From NCBI GenBank assembly GCA_944326485.1, contig CALVED010000001.1:62001-126000 (forward strand): a stretch of DNA of 64,000 nucleotides, given 5' to 3'. Source of the DNA: Candidatus Gastranaerophilales bacterium. GTDB taxonomy: Bacteria > Cyanobacteriota > Vampirovibrionia > Gastranaerophilales > Gastranaerophilaceae. This document shows positions 47,217-54,804 of this stretch, piece after piece. The first letter of the stretch is position 1. Every line of letters starts with the position of its first letter. The notes under the pieces were generated by a model, which saw nothing but the letters and a program-made list of their open reading frames with translations, had not been told where the DNA came from and searched no databases. The position numbers and the translations under genes were made by a program.

Positions 47217-48055
47217 TCTTTTTTTAAACTTTCTGTATTAATCAATTGATTTTTTAATGCATATTGAGAAAGTATTAAGCTATCTACAGCTTTCTTTCCT
47301 GCAAGTCTTTCAAGTGCAAGATAATATTTTTTGGCTTCTTGTTCTTGCTTATATTCCTGCAATTGCATCTCTTCATATAAAGCAGAAGAAACTACAAGCT
47401 CAGTCATAGAATTGTTTTTGAGTGCTTCTGAATAATTCTTATTATATAAAATTATTCTGGATCTGGTATCTTTTAATTTATTGAGAGCTCCCTTATATTG
47501 ATAATATGATGATATTATTTTTTCTTGCAGCTCTTCAATAGTTCCAGCCAGTTGAATTAGCTCCGTATCTGTAATTGGAGTTGACTGCATTGTAGATGCT
47601 TCTTTATTAATAAAATTATTAGCTAACCTTCCTGCTGAAAATGAAGCTGATTGCAACATTACATCAGAACCCATAAACATAGGAATAAAACTTGCTCCAT
47701 ATATTAAAGAAGAAAGACTCTTTGCCATTATTGATGAATGCAACCTTCTTTGAGATTCAGGTGTATTTAATTTATTCATTGTGAATTTAATAAGCGTATT
47801 GTTGTCTATCGTTGCTCGCCATAAAAGTTCTATATCTTTTACTTCTTCTTCTTTTTGCATTTTTATTAGTTCTTCAATAGCAGCTTTATCTTTTAATACT
47901 AAATTTTTTTCTTTTAATTCTTTATTATGATTTAACTTTAATTCATTCTTTTCAACAGACTCTAACTTTATAACTTCAGCTGCAAAAACTCGAAAAGGAA
48001 GGAATAATAAAATTCCTAAAACTATAAATACAAAATTCTTAATTCGTTTTTGCAC
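47213..48055 (-). CDS. secreted helical protein, paralogue 1 of a tandem pair
   Basis: 280 residues with a signal peptide (MQKRIKNFVFIVLGILL... to FAA). The layout matches the next gene: charged N-terminal helix, IELLWRATIDNNTLIKFTMNKLN in place of IQILWAGAALRSETIKFALYKLA, a hydrophobic middle (YGASFIPMFMGSDVMLQ), and C-terminal helices ending in ALERLAGKKAVDSLI. The pair clearly comes from an old duplication. Translational coupling suggests the two products act together. No family recognised. Confidence 0.75.
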   Translation of the reverse strand: MQKRIKNFVFIVLGILLFLPFRVFAAEVIKLESVEKNELKLNHNKELKEKNLVLKDKAAIEELIKMQKEEEVKDIELLWRATIDNNTLIKFTMNKLNTPESQRRLHSSIMAKSLSSLIYGASFIPMFMGSDVMLQSASFSAGRLANNFINKEASTMQSTPITDTELIQLAGTIEELQEKIISSYYQYKGALNKLKDTRSRIILYNKNYSEALKNNSMTELVVSSALYEEMQLQEYKQEQEAKKYYLALERLAGKKAVDSLILSQYALKNQLINTESLKKE

Positions 48056-48142
48056 TATTATATCCCCTTACTTTTTTATATCACATAAATAAATTGCTTT
48101 CCATTTTTCAATTATTTTTTTAAAATAACTTAAATCATCAAA

Positions 48143-49363
48143 TTAAAAAGGTCTAAATCGCATTTGACGCTTATGCTCATTTTGTACGGTTTTTATTCCT
48201 GATTGACCTAAAGCAATTATTCCATTTCCAAATTTATTTTCTAATTCATCTATTGTCCGAGAAAGTTTATTTTCTTTTATATTTAAATTATCCTGAAAAA
48301 ATGACAATTGATTTTTCTCATTTTTTTCTAAGGAATAAGTTAAAATTCCTGATGAACGATATATTATATTTTGATTAAATAATAAATTAAATAATTTTCT
48401 TATATATTTCTTTAAAACAATTTCAGAATTTGTAGCTTTATCAAGTTTTTCTTCTTGCACAAATACTTTAAAATCTTTTGTTCTAAGCATTACTGAAATA
48501 ATAGAAGTAACCTGATTTTTTTCCCGCAATTTCTTACACACATTATGAAGATGAAGTTCAAGTTCTGTCATAATATAATCTTTATTACTTGAAAAATTAG
48601 GAAAAGCTCTTGTTCGTTGAATAGATTTAGGATATTCTTCTTTACTAATTAAAGGGATAATAGCTTGTCCCTGTAATTCATATTTTAATTCCAATCCTTT
48701 TTTTCCTAATTCATACTTAAAAAATTCATCATCTTTATTTAAAATTTCATGCGCATGAAAAATCCCAAAACTTCTCAAAGTTCTGGCTATGTTTTTACCC
48801 ACACCCCAAATATCTTCTAAATCTAACTTATATAACTCTTTATGAATATTCTCATTATTAATAATATAAACACCACAAGAGTTTTTCGCTTTATGACTTG
48901 CTATTTTAGCTAAAGTTTTTGAAGAACTAAGTCCTATTGATACTGAAATACCAATTTCTTTTAAAATAGTTTCTCTAATATGAGTAATTAAGTTAATATA
49001 AGAAATCCTATTATATTTATCTAAATTTGTTAAATCAATAAATGCTTCATCTATAGAATAAATATCAACTATATCAGAATATTTTGACAGTAAATTCATC
49101 ATTCTTATTGAAATATCATGATATAAGGAGAAATCAGCACTTATATAAACAATATTATAATTACCAAATTCTTTTTTTGCCATAAAATATGGCATTCCCA
49201 TTCTAACGCCAATTTGTTTTGCTTCCTTTGAACGAGCTATAATACATCCGTCATTATTACTTAAAACACATACGGGTTTATTTTTTAATGAAGGATTCAT
49301 TAAAATTTCACAACTTGCAAAAAAATTATCACCATCAATTAAAGCAATTTTTTTATTATTCAT
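48143..49363 (-). CDS. umuC: UmuC-type Y-family DNA polymerase
   Basis: Error-prone translesion polymerase of 406 residues. Motifs: DGDNFFASCE (metal Asp), NNDGCIIARS, IYSIDEAFIDLT (catalytic Asp-Glu), IGVSSSKTLAK-like IGLSSSKTLAKIASH, and a helix-hairpin-helix around VGKNIARTLRSFGI. The SINPEAFIDL-type C-terminal domain follows. An AAAGGA site precedes the ATG. It follows the LexA/UmuD-type gene on the same strand with an 81-nt gap that contains a GC-rich hairpin, and is presumably induced by DNA damage. Confidence 0.94.
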   Translation of the reverse strand: MNNKKIALIDGDNFFASCEILMNPSLKNKPVCVLSNNDGCIIARSKEAKQIGVRMGMPYFMAKKEFGNYNIVYISADFSLYHDISIRMMNLLSKYSDIVDIYSIDEAFIDLTNLDKYNRISYINLITHIRETILKEIGISVSIGLSSSKTLAKIASHKAKNSCGVYIINNENIHKELYKLDLEDIWGVGKNIARTLRSFGIFHAHEILNKDDEFFKYELGKKGLELKYELQGQAIIPLISKEEYPKSIQRTRAFPNFSSNKDYIMTELELHLHNVCKKLREKNQVTSIISVMLRTKDFKVFVQEEKLDKATNSEIVLKKYIRKLFNLLFNQNIIYRSSGILTYSLEKNEKNQLSFFQDNLNIKENKLSRTIDELENKFGNGIIALGQSGIKTVQNEHKRQMRFRPF

Positions 49364-49386
49364 ATCATTCCTTTTATGAAAATATG

Positions 49387-49424
49387 CGGGGATACAGGGA
49401 GGAACCTACCCCCGCAATAGAAGA
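49387..49424 (-). other. GC-rich hairpin between regulator and umuC
   Basis: In an otherwise AT-rich gap, TGCGGGG and CCCCGCA (about 49385-49391 and 49416-49422) pair as a 7-bp stem around an 18-25-nt loop that itself holds AGGGAGG and CCTACC. No long T run follows, so it is not a classical terminator. It may be an attenuator, a processing site or a translation control element for umuC. Confidence 0.45.
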
Positions 49425-49444
49425 ATAAATATTTTTAAATAATA

Positions 49445-50020
49445 CTATAATTTTCTTACTATCCCTTGCGCTACTCCAAAGATTATTAATTGTTCTTTTG
49501 GATATAAATTGGGATAATTTGAATTAGCAGGCTCTAACCAAACTTTTGAATTTTTATTTCTGTATGTTTTTAAAGTATAACCGCCATCTATATAAGCAAC
49601 TACTATATCTCCATTTTTAGCGGTATTCGTCTTCTTAATTATTACTTTATCTCCATCGTAAATTCCTAAATCCATCATCGAATCACCTGATACATTAAAA
49701 ATAAATGTTGAAGGTTCATTTATATTAAATGTTTCATCTAATGAAATTCTTCTTTCTATATAATCGTCCGCAACAGAAGCAAAACCTGCCTTTACTGCTG
49801 ATGAAAACAATACCGCTCCAAATAACTCTTTATTTATATAAAACCTATTATTTTTCTCCTGTATTAAGTCTTCTTCTTTTAATTTATTAAAATACTGCCA
49901 AACTGAATTTTTATGTTTAAACCCAAAATCTTTTGCTATAATATCAAAACTTGGCAAAACATCTTTTCCATATAATTCTTTTAACTTCTCAAAGAATATT
50001 TTTTGTTTTTCTGTAAGCAT
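49445..50020 (-). CDS. LexA/UmuD-type self-cleaving repressor (S24 peptidase with N-terminal HTH)
   Basis: 191 residues. The N-terminal part (1-65) is a winged HTH like LexA (LTEKQKIFFEKLKELYG ... FKHKNSVWQYFNKLKEEDLI). The C-terminal part resembles UmuD: the cleavage site A78-G79 in VKAGFASVADDYIERRISLD, catalytic S114 in SGDSMMD and K151 in YTLKTY. It therefore combines a DNA-binding domain with a UmuD-like peptidase. The gene precedes umuC and its promoter carries a palindrome, so it likely represses itself and umuC until DNA damage. No ribosome site precedes the ATG. Confidence 0.9.
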   Translation of the reverse strand: MLTEKQKIFFEKLKELYGKDVLPSFDIIAKDFGFKHKNSVWQYFNKLKEEDLIQEKNNRFYINKELFGAVLFSSAVKAGFASVADDYIERRISLDETFNINEPSTFIFNVSGDSMMDLGIYDGDKVIIKKTNTAKNGDIVVAYIDGGYTLKTYRNKNSKVWLEPANSNYPNLYPKEQLIIFGVAQGIVRKL

Positions 50021-50026
50021 ATTATT

Positions 50027-50055
50027 ATTATAGACAAATGTCTATAATTTGTCAA
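50027..50055 (-). promoter_or_regulatory. consensus promoter with overlapping palindromic operator for the LexA/UmuD-type gene
   Basis: On the minus strand TTGACA (50055-50050) and TATAAT (50032-50027) are spaced by exactly 17 bases. A perfect palindrome, TATAGACA-AA-TGTCTATA in plus orientation (50029-50046), covers the -10 and most of the spacer. A second, overlapping inverted repeat, GACAAAT and ATTTGTC (50033-50039 and 50047-50053), reaches the -35. The predicted start of transcription falls at about the ATG (50020). Confidence 0.85.
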
Positions 50056-50225
50056 ATCATATTTAATTTAATTTTAGCATTGTTTTACTTTTTAGCTTTT
50101 TATCAAAATAATAAACCGCTTATTAGCGAATAAAATGAACCGGAATTATAAAAAATATTAATATTTATTAATATTTAATAGAAAAAGAGAAATTTTAAAT
50201 TTTTAGCACTTTTAAAAAAACTGCT

Positions 50226-51710
50226 ATGAAAATTAATTCAATTTCAAATTATATTTTAGGAAATAATTCTTGTCAAAATCAAAGAAAAATGACAATTCCT
50301 TTATCATATCCAAAAGATGTATGTTCATTTGGAGCTTCTACAAAAGAAACAAAAAGAAAAAATTATGAAGAAGATAAAAAAGCTTATGAATCAAGATTAA
50401 AAGAAAATCCAAGAACTGCATTTCTTTATAGTCCTGATATAACTCAAAAAAGAAGGATGCAACTGGCAGACGAAAATCCTAATATATATAATATTAGACA
50501 AATCGCAAAATTACTTGGATTAAAGTCACAAAATCAAGTTCTTAAATGGATAAAAGAAGGGAAATTTGATTATGATTTAATTCCAAGATCTCTTTTATCT
50601 ACAGCATATATAGATATGAAAACACCACAGAACTCAGATTTTATATCAGCTATAGAGAGTATGCTTCCAAATTGTAGAAATTTTGAAGAACTTCTTTTTG
50701 AATACAATATTACAAAAGGAAGATTAGAATCTTTAATAAGGGAAGGCCAACTTATTCCATTAGAATCCACTTATCAAGACGGAGATTCTTTTGATTCTTT
50801 TATATTTGATACAACAAATGAAAATAACAATAAAATTTTAACAGAGCATACAAAACTTCACCCTGTACCATCAAAAAAATATTATAAAGAATATTCTACA
50901 GATGGAAACATAAAACCAATTATGGTACCAGTTACATATCTATCAAAATTAGGATATTCATCTGCGAAACAACTTGCTAATTTGCTAAAAAGCGGTAAAT
51001 TACCAGGAATTTGTGAAAAAGTAGAAACCCCAAATGGTCCCAAAATAAGAGCATTAGTAAATATTGGGCCATACTTTGAGTCTGAAGTAAAACTTAATGA
51101 ATTAAGACAACAAAATAAAAATATTATTTCTTCTACAGAATTAGCAAAAAATCTTAGAATAAGAAAATCAGATATAGATGAAGCACTTCTAAATGGTGAA
51201 TTAGAAATTATAAAAGAATATATTTTCCCTAATGATAGTAAAAAAGATTTAATTGATTTATCTAATCCATTAAATAAAGATTTTGTTGATAGAAAAACAT
51301 TTGAAAACCAACTTCTAGAAGAAATAAAAGCTCAAAGATTAGCAGAGTTAAAAAAGCAGAACATACAAAGATTAAGAGCAAATTCATTAACAAATTCTCT
51401 TAGAATGAGAATTGTTTGGGAATTATGTCCTATGACAAGATTAATTGCTTCTTCAGAAGCACAAAAAGATGGTTATGTATGTTCTCTCATTGCCAAAGAA
51501 ACTGAAGATGAAGAATTAAATGAAAAAGAACAAATTGTTTTAAATTCATTTAGGAAGAAAGTTTGGACTAAATCAGGAATAGAAGAATTCAAGCAAGCTC
51601 AAGCAAAAGCAAATGAATATCTTAAAACATATAAAGAACAAGGTATTGATGCAATAGATGATAAAAACATAAGAAGAATTATTTCTGAATTTTATTCATC
51701 TATTAATTAG
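50226..51710 (+). CDS. protein with several excisionase/MerR-like HTH modules
   Basis: 494 residues without signal peptide. At least three, probably four, similar helix-turn-helix units are seen: NIRQIAKLLGLKSQNQVLKWIKEGKF (about 90-115), NFEELLFEYNITKGRLESLIREGQL, VTYLSKLGYSSAKQLANLLKSGKLP and SSTELAKNLRIRKSDIDEALLNGEL. The C-terminal 150 residues are a helical Glu/Lys-rich stretch. Near the N-terminus DVCSFGAS resembles the motif of the 1933-residue and GNAT proteins. There is no clear ribosome site. The role is unknown; DNA binding is inferred from the repeats only. Confidence 0.75.
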   Translation: MKINSISNYILGNNSCQNQRKMTIPLSYPKDVCSFGASTKETKRKNYEEDKKAYESRLKENPRTAFLYSPDITQKRRMQLADENPNIYNIRQIAKLLGLKSQNQVLKWIKEGKFDYDLIPRSLLSTAYIDMKTPQNSDFISAIESMLPNCRNFEELLFEYNITKGRLESLIREGQLIPLESTYQDGDSFDSFIFDTTNENNNKILTEHTKLHPVPSKKYYKEYSTDGNIKPIMVPVTYLSKLGYSSAKQLANLLKSGKLPGICEKVETPNGPKIRALVNIGPYFESEVKLNELRQQNKNIISSTELAKNLRIRKSDIDEALLNGELEIIKEYIFPNDSKKDLIDLSNPLNKDFVDRKTFENQLLEEIKAQRLAELKKQNIQRLRANSLTNSLRMRIVWELCPMTRLIASSEAQKDGYVCSLIAKETEDEELNEKEQIVLNSFRKKVWTKSGIEEFKQAQAKANEYLKTYKEQGIDAIDDKNIRRIISEFYSSIN

Positions 51711-51712
51711 AT

Positions 51713-53278
51713 TTAATGATGCATTATATGAATCTTCGTTGTTTTTCTCTTTTTTTCTATTTTAAATAAAAAAGCAAGAGGAATAAGCATAAATGAAATC
51801 AGTGCAAATATAGAAAATACATCAACATAAGCCATTAATCGTGACTGTGATAATAAAGACTTATATAAATAAGAATTTGCTTTAACTGTTGCATATGTAG
51901 TCGAAGCATTTGATGAAAAAAGAGAAATTAAATTAGCCAGCTTTTGTTGAAAAACAATATTAAAATTTGATAAATTATCAACTAAATATCCTTGATGGAT
52001 CTGGCTGTGTCTGGCAACAAGAGTAGATGCAACAGAAGCTATAACAGCAGTCATAGTTGCTTTACATAAATTATGCAGGCTTGCACCATTTGTCAATTCT
52101 GTTTTTGGTAAAGTTCCCAATACTAAAGCTGAAACAGGAATAAAAACCAAAATAACTCCAACACCCATTAATACCTGTGGAATTGCAATATATATAAATG
52201 ACACCGATAGATTTAAGTTCATAAAGAATAAAATAGAAATTCCTAAGAAGAAGAACCCTATAGCAATTAGTATTCTATTATCAAATAATTTCATTAGAGA
52301 ATTTATTACAAGCATCATCAAAACACAAGATATAATACGAGGAGCAAGAGCATATCCGCTTAAAATAGCCGTATAGCCCATCATATTCTGCAAAAACTGC
52401 GGAACCAATACAATAGAAGAAAATACTAACATATTAACTGATGCTGAAAGAATTGTACCTATTAAAAAATTTCTATCTTTAAATAGTCTTAAATTGATTA
52501 ATGGAGCACTGCTCTCAAGTTCTCTAATAATAAAGAATACTAACGCACAAACAGAAAACCCTGAAAGCCAGCATATCCAAGCACAATCAAACCAATTATA
52601 TTGCTGTCCTTTATCTAAAACTATCTGCATGGATAAAAGCCATAAAACAAGTGTTACCATGCCTAAAAAATCTGTTTTTACAGGTTTTTTTCTAATTTCA
52701 AGTTCTTCAATATTAGCATGCACCATAGATATAGAAAGAATACCAACAGGAATATTAACAAGGTAAATCCACTGCCAATCGGCATTATCAACAATAAACC
52801 CGCCAAAAGTAGGACCCAAAATTGCAAATACCATAACAGCAAGTCCATATAAACTCATTGCAATTCCTTTTTTATCGGCAGGGAAAGCAGAAAGTAAAAT
52901 TGATTGAGACACAGGGGTCATAGGACCGCCACCTATACCTTGAATTAGTCTTCCCAACACCATAAAATTTAAGTTTGGAGCTATTGCACATAGAAGCGAA
53001 CCTAATGTAAATATAGCAATAAAAACCTTTAAAAATAATTTTCTTCCCATTAAATTTTCAAGCCATCCTGACATTAATATAAGACAAGCATTAGCTATCA
53101 TATATGATGTAATAATCCAGTTAGCTTCATCTATGGTAGAACCAAAATAACCTGATATATGAGGGATAGCAACATTTGTAGCAGATGTAGCTAAACAAGC
53201 AAAAGATGTAGGTAAAAGTATTGAAAACGCCACTAACCATAAAGGGGCAGGACTATGTTTATAAATAACTTTAGCCAT
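51713..53278 (-). CDS. DHA2-family MFS efflux transporter (EmrB/QacA type)
   Basis: 521 residues with about 14 hydrophobic segments. Motifs include ATNVAIPHISGYFG, the DEANWIITSYMIANA segment with the Asp/Glu of the family, GRKLFLKVFIAIFT (motif A), LGRLIQGIGGGPMTPVSQ (motif C-like) and GPTFGGFIVD. It works as the inner-membrane drug/proton antiporter of a tripartite pump with the HlyD-type gene just upstream (one-base overlap) and the TolC-type gene of this locus. Confidence 0.92.
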   Translation of the reverse strand: MAKVIYKHSPAPLWLVAFSILLPTSFACLATSATNVAIPHISGYFGSTIDEANWIITSYMIANACLILMSGWLENLMGRKLFLKVFIAIFTLGSLLCAIAPNLNFMVLGRLIQGIGGGPMTPVSQSILLSAFPADKKGIAMSLYGLAVMVFAILGPTFGGFIVDNADWQWIYLVNIPVGILSISMVHANIEELEIRKKPVKTDFLGMVTLVLWLLSMQIVLDKGQQYNWFDCAWICWLSGFSVCALVFFIIRELESSAPLINLRLFKDRNFLIGTILSASVNMLVFSSIVLVPQFLQNMMGYTAILSGYALAPRIISCVLMMLVINSLMKLFDNRILIAIGFFFLGISILFFMNLNLSVSFIYIAIPQVLMGVGVILVFIPVSALVLGTLPKTELTNGASLHNLCKATMTAVIASVASTLVARHSQIHQGYLVDNLSNFNIVFQQKLANLISLFSSNASTTYATVKANSYLYKSLLSQSRLMAYVDVFSIFALISFMLIPLAFLFKIEKKRKTTKIHIMHH

Positions 53279-54261
53279 TATTTTACCTTTACTTCAGGAA
53301 CTACCGACATGCCAGGTACTATATTATACTTAGAGATATCTTCTGTAAAAACTATTTTAACGGGAACTCTTTGGACAATTTTAACATAACTGCCAACAGC
53401 ATTTTCCGGAGGAAAAAGGCTAGCTCTGGCGCCTGTTGAACGCTGAATACTGTCAACTTTACCTTTAAATTTTTTACCTTTATATGTATCAATTTTAATT
53501 TTTACACTCTGCCCTGGCTGCATATTTGCTATTTGAGTTTCTTTAAAATTTGCAACTACCCATACTTTATTAGGTACTATTGCAAACATTGGCTGAGCAA
53601 CTTTTACATAATTTCCTTGTTCTACAGAACGATTTGTTATTTTCCCGTCAGATAATGCATATATCTTAGTATATGAAAGATTTAATTCATCTTGTTCAAT
53701 TTCAGCTTCATATTTTTTTATAGATGATTCTATCTCATTATATTTTGCCTTTGCAGAATTATTATTTGACTCTGCCGCAGTTAATTTATTAGAACTTAAA
53801 TCATAATCCTGTTTAGAACAAATTCCTTTTTCATACATTTTTGAATATCTTTGATATTCCGCTTTAGCAAAGTCTAAATCTGAAAAAGACTTTACCACCT
53901 GATTTTCAGTATTTATTAAAGCAGCTTTTGCTTCTTCTAATGAAGCTTGAGTTGCCTTCAATTTAGCTTCATAATCTTTCGGATCTATCTCTAAAAGTAA
54001 ATCACCTTTTTTTACTTCTTGATTATCTTCTACATTCAATTTCAAAACGATTCCGGAAACTCTTGGAGCTATAGTTATTATATGCCCTTCAACAAAAGCA
54101 TCATCTGTCGACTTATAATAAATAGTATGAATCCCATATATAATTCCGGCCATTAAAAATATTATTGCAGTTATACAAGGAACTATTACTCTTTTTTTCT
54201 TATACTCGGGTCTTGTATCTTCAATTTCTATTATTTCTTCATTATTATTATCTTTATCCAC
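53278..54261 (-). CDS. HlyD/EmrA-type membrane fusion protein
   Basis: 327 residues: a short charged cytoplasmic start, one transmembrane helix (about 25-46, VPCITAIIFLMAGIIYGI), a biotinyl-lipoyl-like hybrid motif (ITIAPRVSGIVLKLNVEDNQ ... GDLLLEIDP), a periplasmic coiled-coil hairpin, and the beta-barrel region. It bridges the MFS transporter and the outer-membrane channel. It overlaps the transporter gene by one base and follows marR by ten bases. Confidence 0.92.
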   Translation of the reverse strand: MDKDNNNEEIIEIEDTRPEYKKKRVIVPCITAIIFLMAGIIYGIHTIYYKSTDDAFVEGHIITIAPRVSGIVLKLNVEDNQEVKKGDLLLEIDPKDYEAKLKATQASLEEAKAALINTENQVVKSFSDLDFAKAEYQRYSKMYEKGICSKQDYDLSSNKLTAAESNNNSAKAKYNEIESSIKKYEAEIEQDELNLSYTKIYALSDGKITNRSVEQGNYVKVAQPMFAIVPNKVWVVANFKETQIANMQPGQSVKIKIDTYKGKKFKGKVDSIQRSTGARASLFPPENAVGSYVKIVQRVPVKIVFTEDISKYNIVPGMSVVPEVKVK

Positions 54262-54271
54262 AATTATCTCC

Positions 54272-54730
54272 TTATATTTGCAATTTTACTTTATCTCTTA
54301 TATTTAAATTCATTTTTTCAAGTGTATGAAACATTACATTTAATTCCTCATCAGAAATATTTTTAGTAATCATTTTCCTTATTTCTTTTTCTATAGGGAG
54401 AATTTCTTCTCTAGCTTCTTTTCCTTTTTCGGTAACTATTAACTTATATATTTTCCTGCCATTTGAATCTGGAATTTTTTCAATAAAACCTTTTTCTTTT
54501 AAAATATCTATAATTCTTGAAACATTAGCTCTGTCTTTAAAAATAATTTCTGCAATCTGCCTTTGATATTTTATTTCTTCATTATCCAATAAAAGACTCA
54601 ATATAATATATTGATCAGGAGTAAGATTATAACCTTTTTCAGTAAATGTTTGCGACGACAAGCCCCTTACTAAAGTACCTGTAATGTATATTAAAGAACC
54701 TATTTTTCCATTTAAATATTCCCTATACAT
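54272..54730 (-). CDS. MarR family transcriptional regulator
   Basis: 152 residues with the MarR winged HTH: LTPDQYIILSLLLDNEEI, YQRQIAEIIFKDRANVSRIIDILKEKGFIEK and the wing DSNGRKIYKLIVTEKG. It is the first gene of the minus-strand operon marR-emrA-emrB and is divergent from the TolC gene. A 30-bp inverted repeat in the intergenic region is the likely operator, so it probably represses both sides. Confidence 0.92.
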   Translation of the reverse strand: MYREYLNGKIGSLIYITGTLVRGLSSQTFTEKGYNLTPDQYIILSLLLDNEEIKYQRQIAEIIFKDRANVSRIIDILKEKGFIEKIPDSNGRKIYKLIVTEKGKEAREEILPIEKEIRKMITKNISDEELNVMFHTLEKMNLNIRDKVKLQI

Positions 54731-54757
54731 GTTTTTATACTTTCTTTACTTTATAAC

Positions 54758-54787
54758 ATTCTTGTGCTGTAATTGTAGCACAAGAAT
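54758..54787. promoter_or_regulatory. inverted repeat, likely MarR operator
   Basis: ATTCTTGTGCT (54758-54768) and AGCACAAGAAT (54777-54787) are perfect 11-bp arms around an 8-bp spacer, in the 74-nt gap between marR and the divergent tolC-type gene. The size and symmetry suit a MarR-dimer site. It lies 17 bases ahead of the tolC ATG. Confidence 0.8.
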
Positions 54788-54804
54788 ATATCAAAGGATA
54801 TGTT

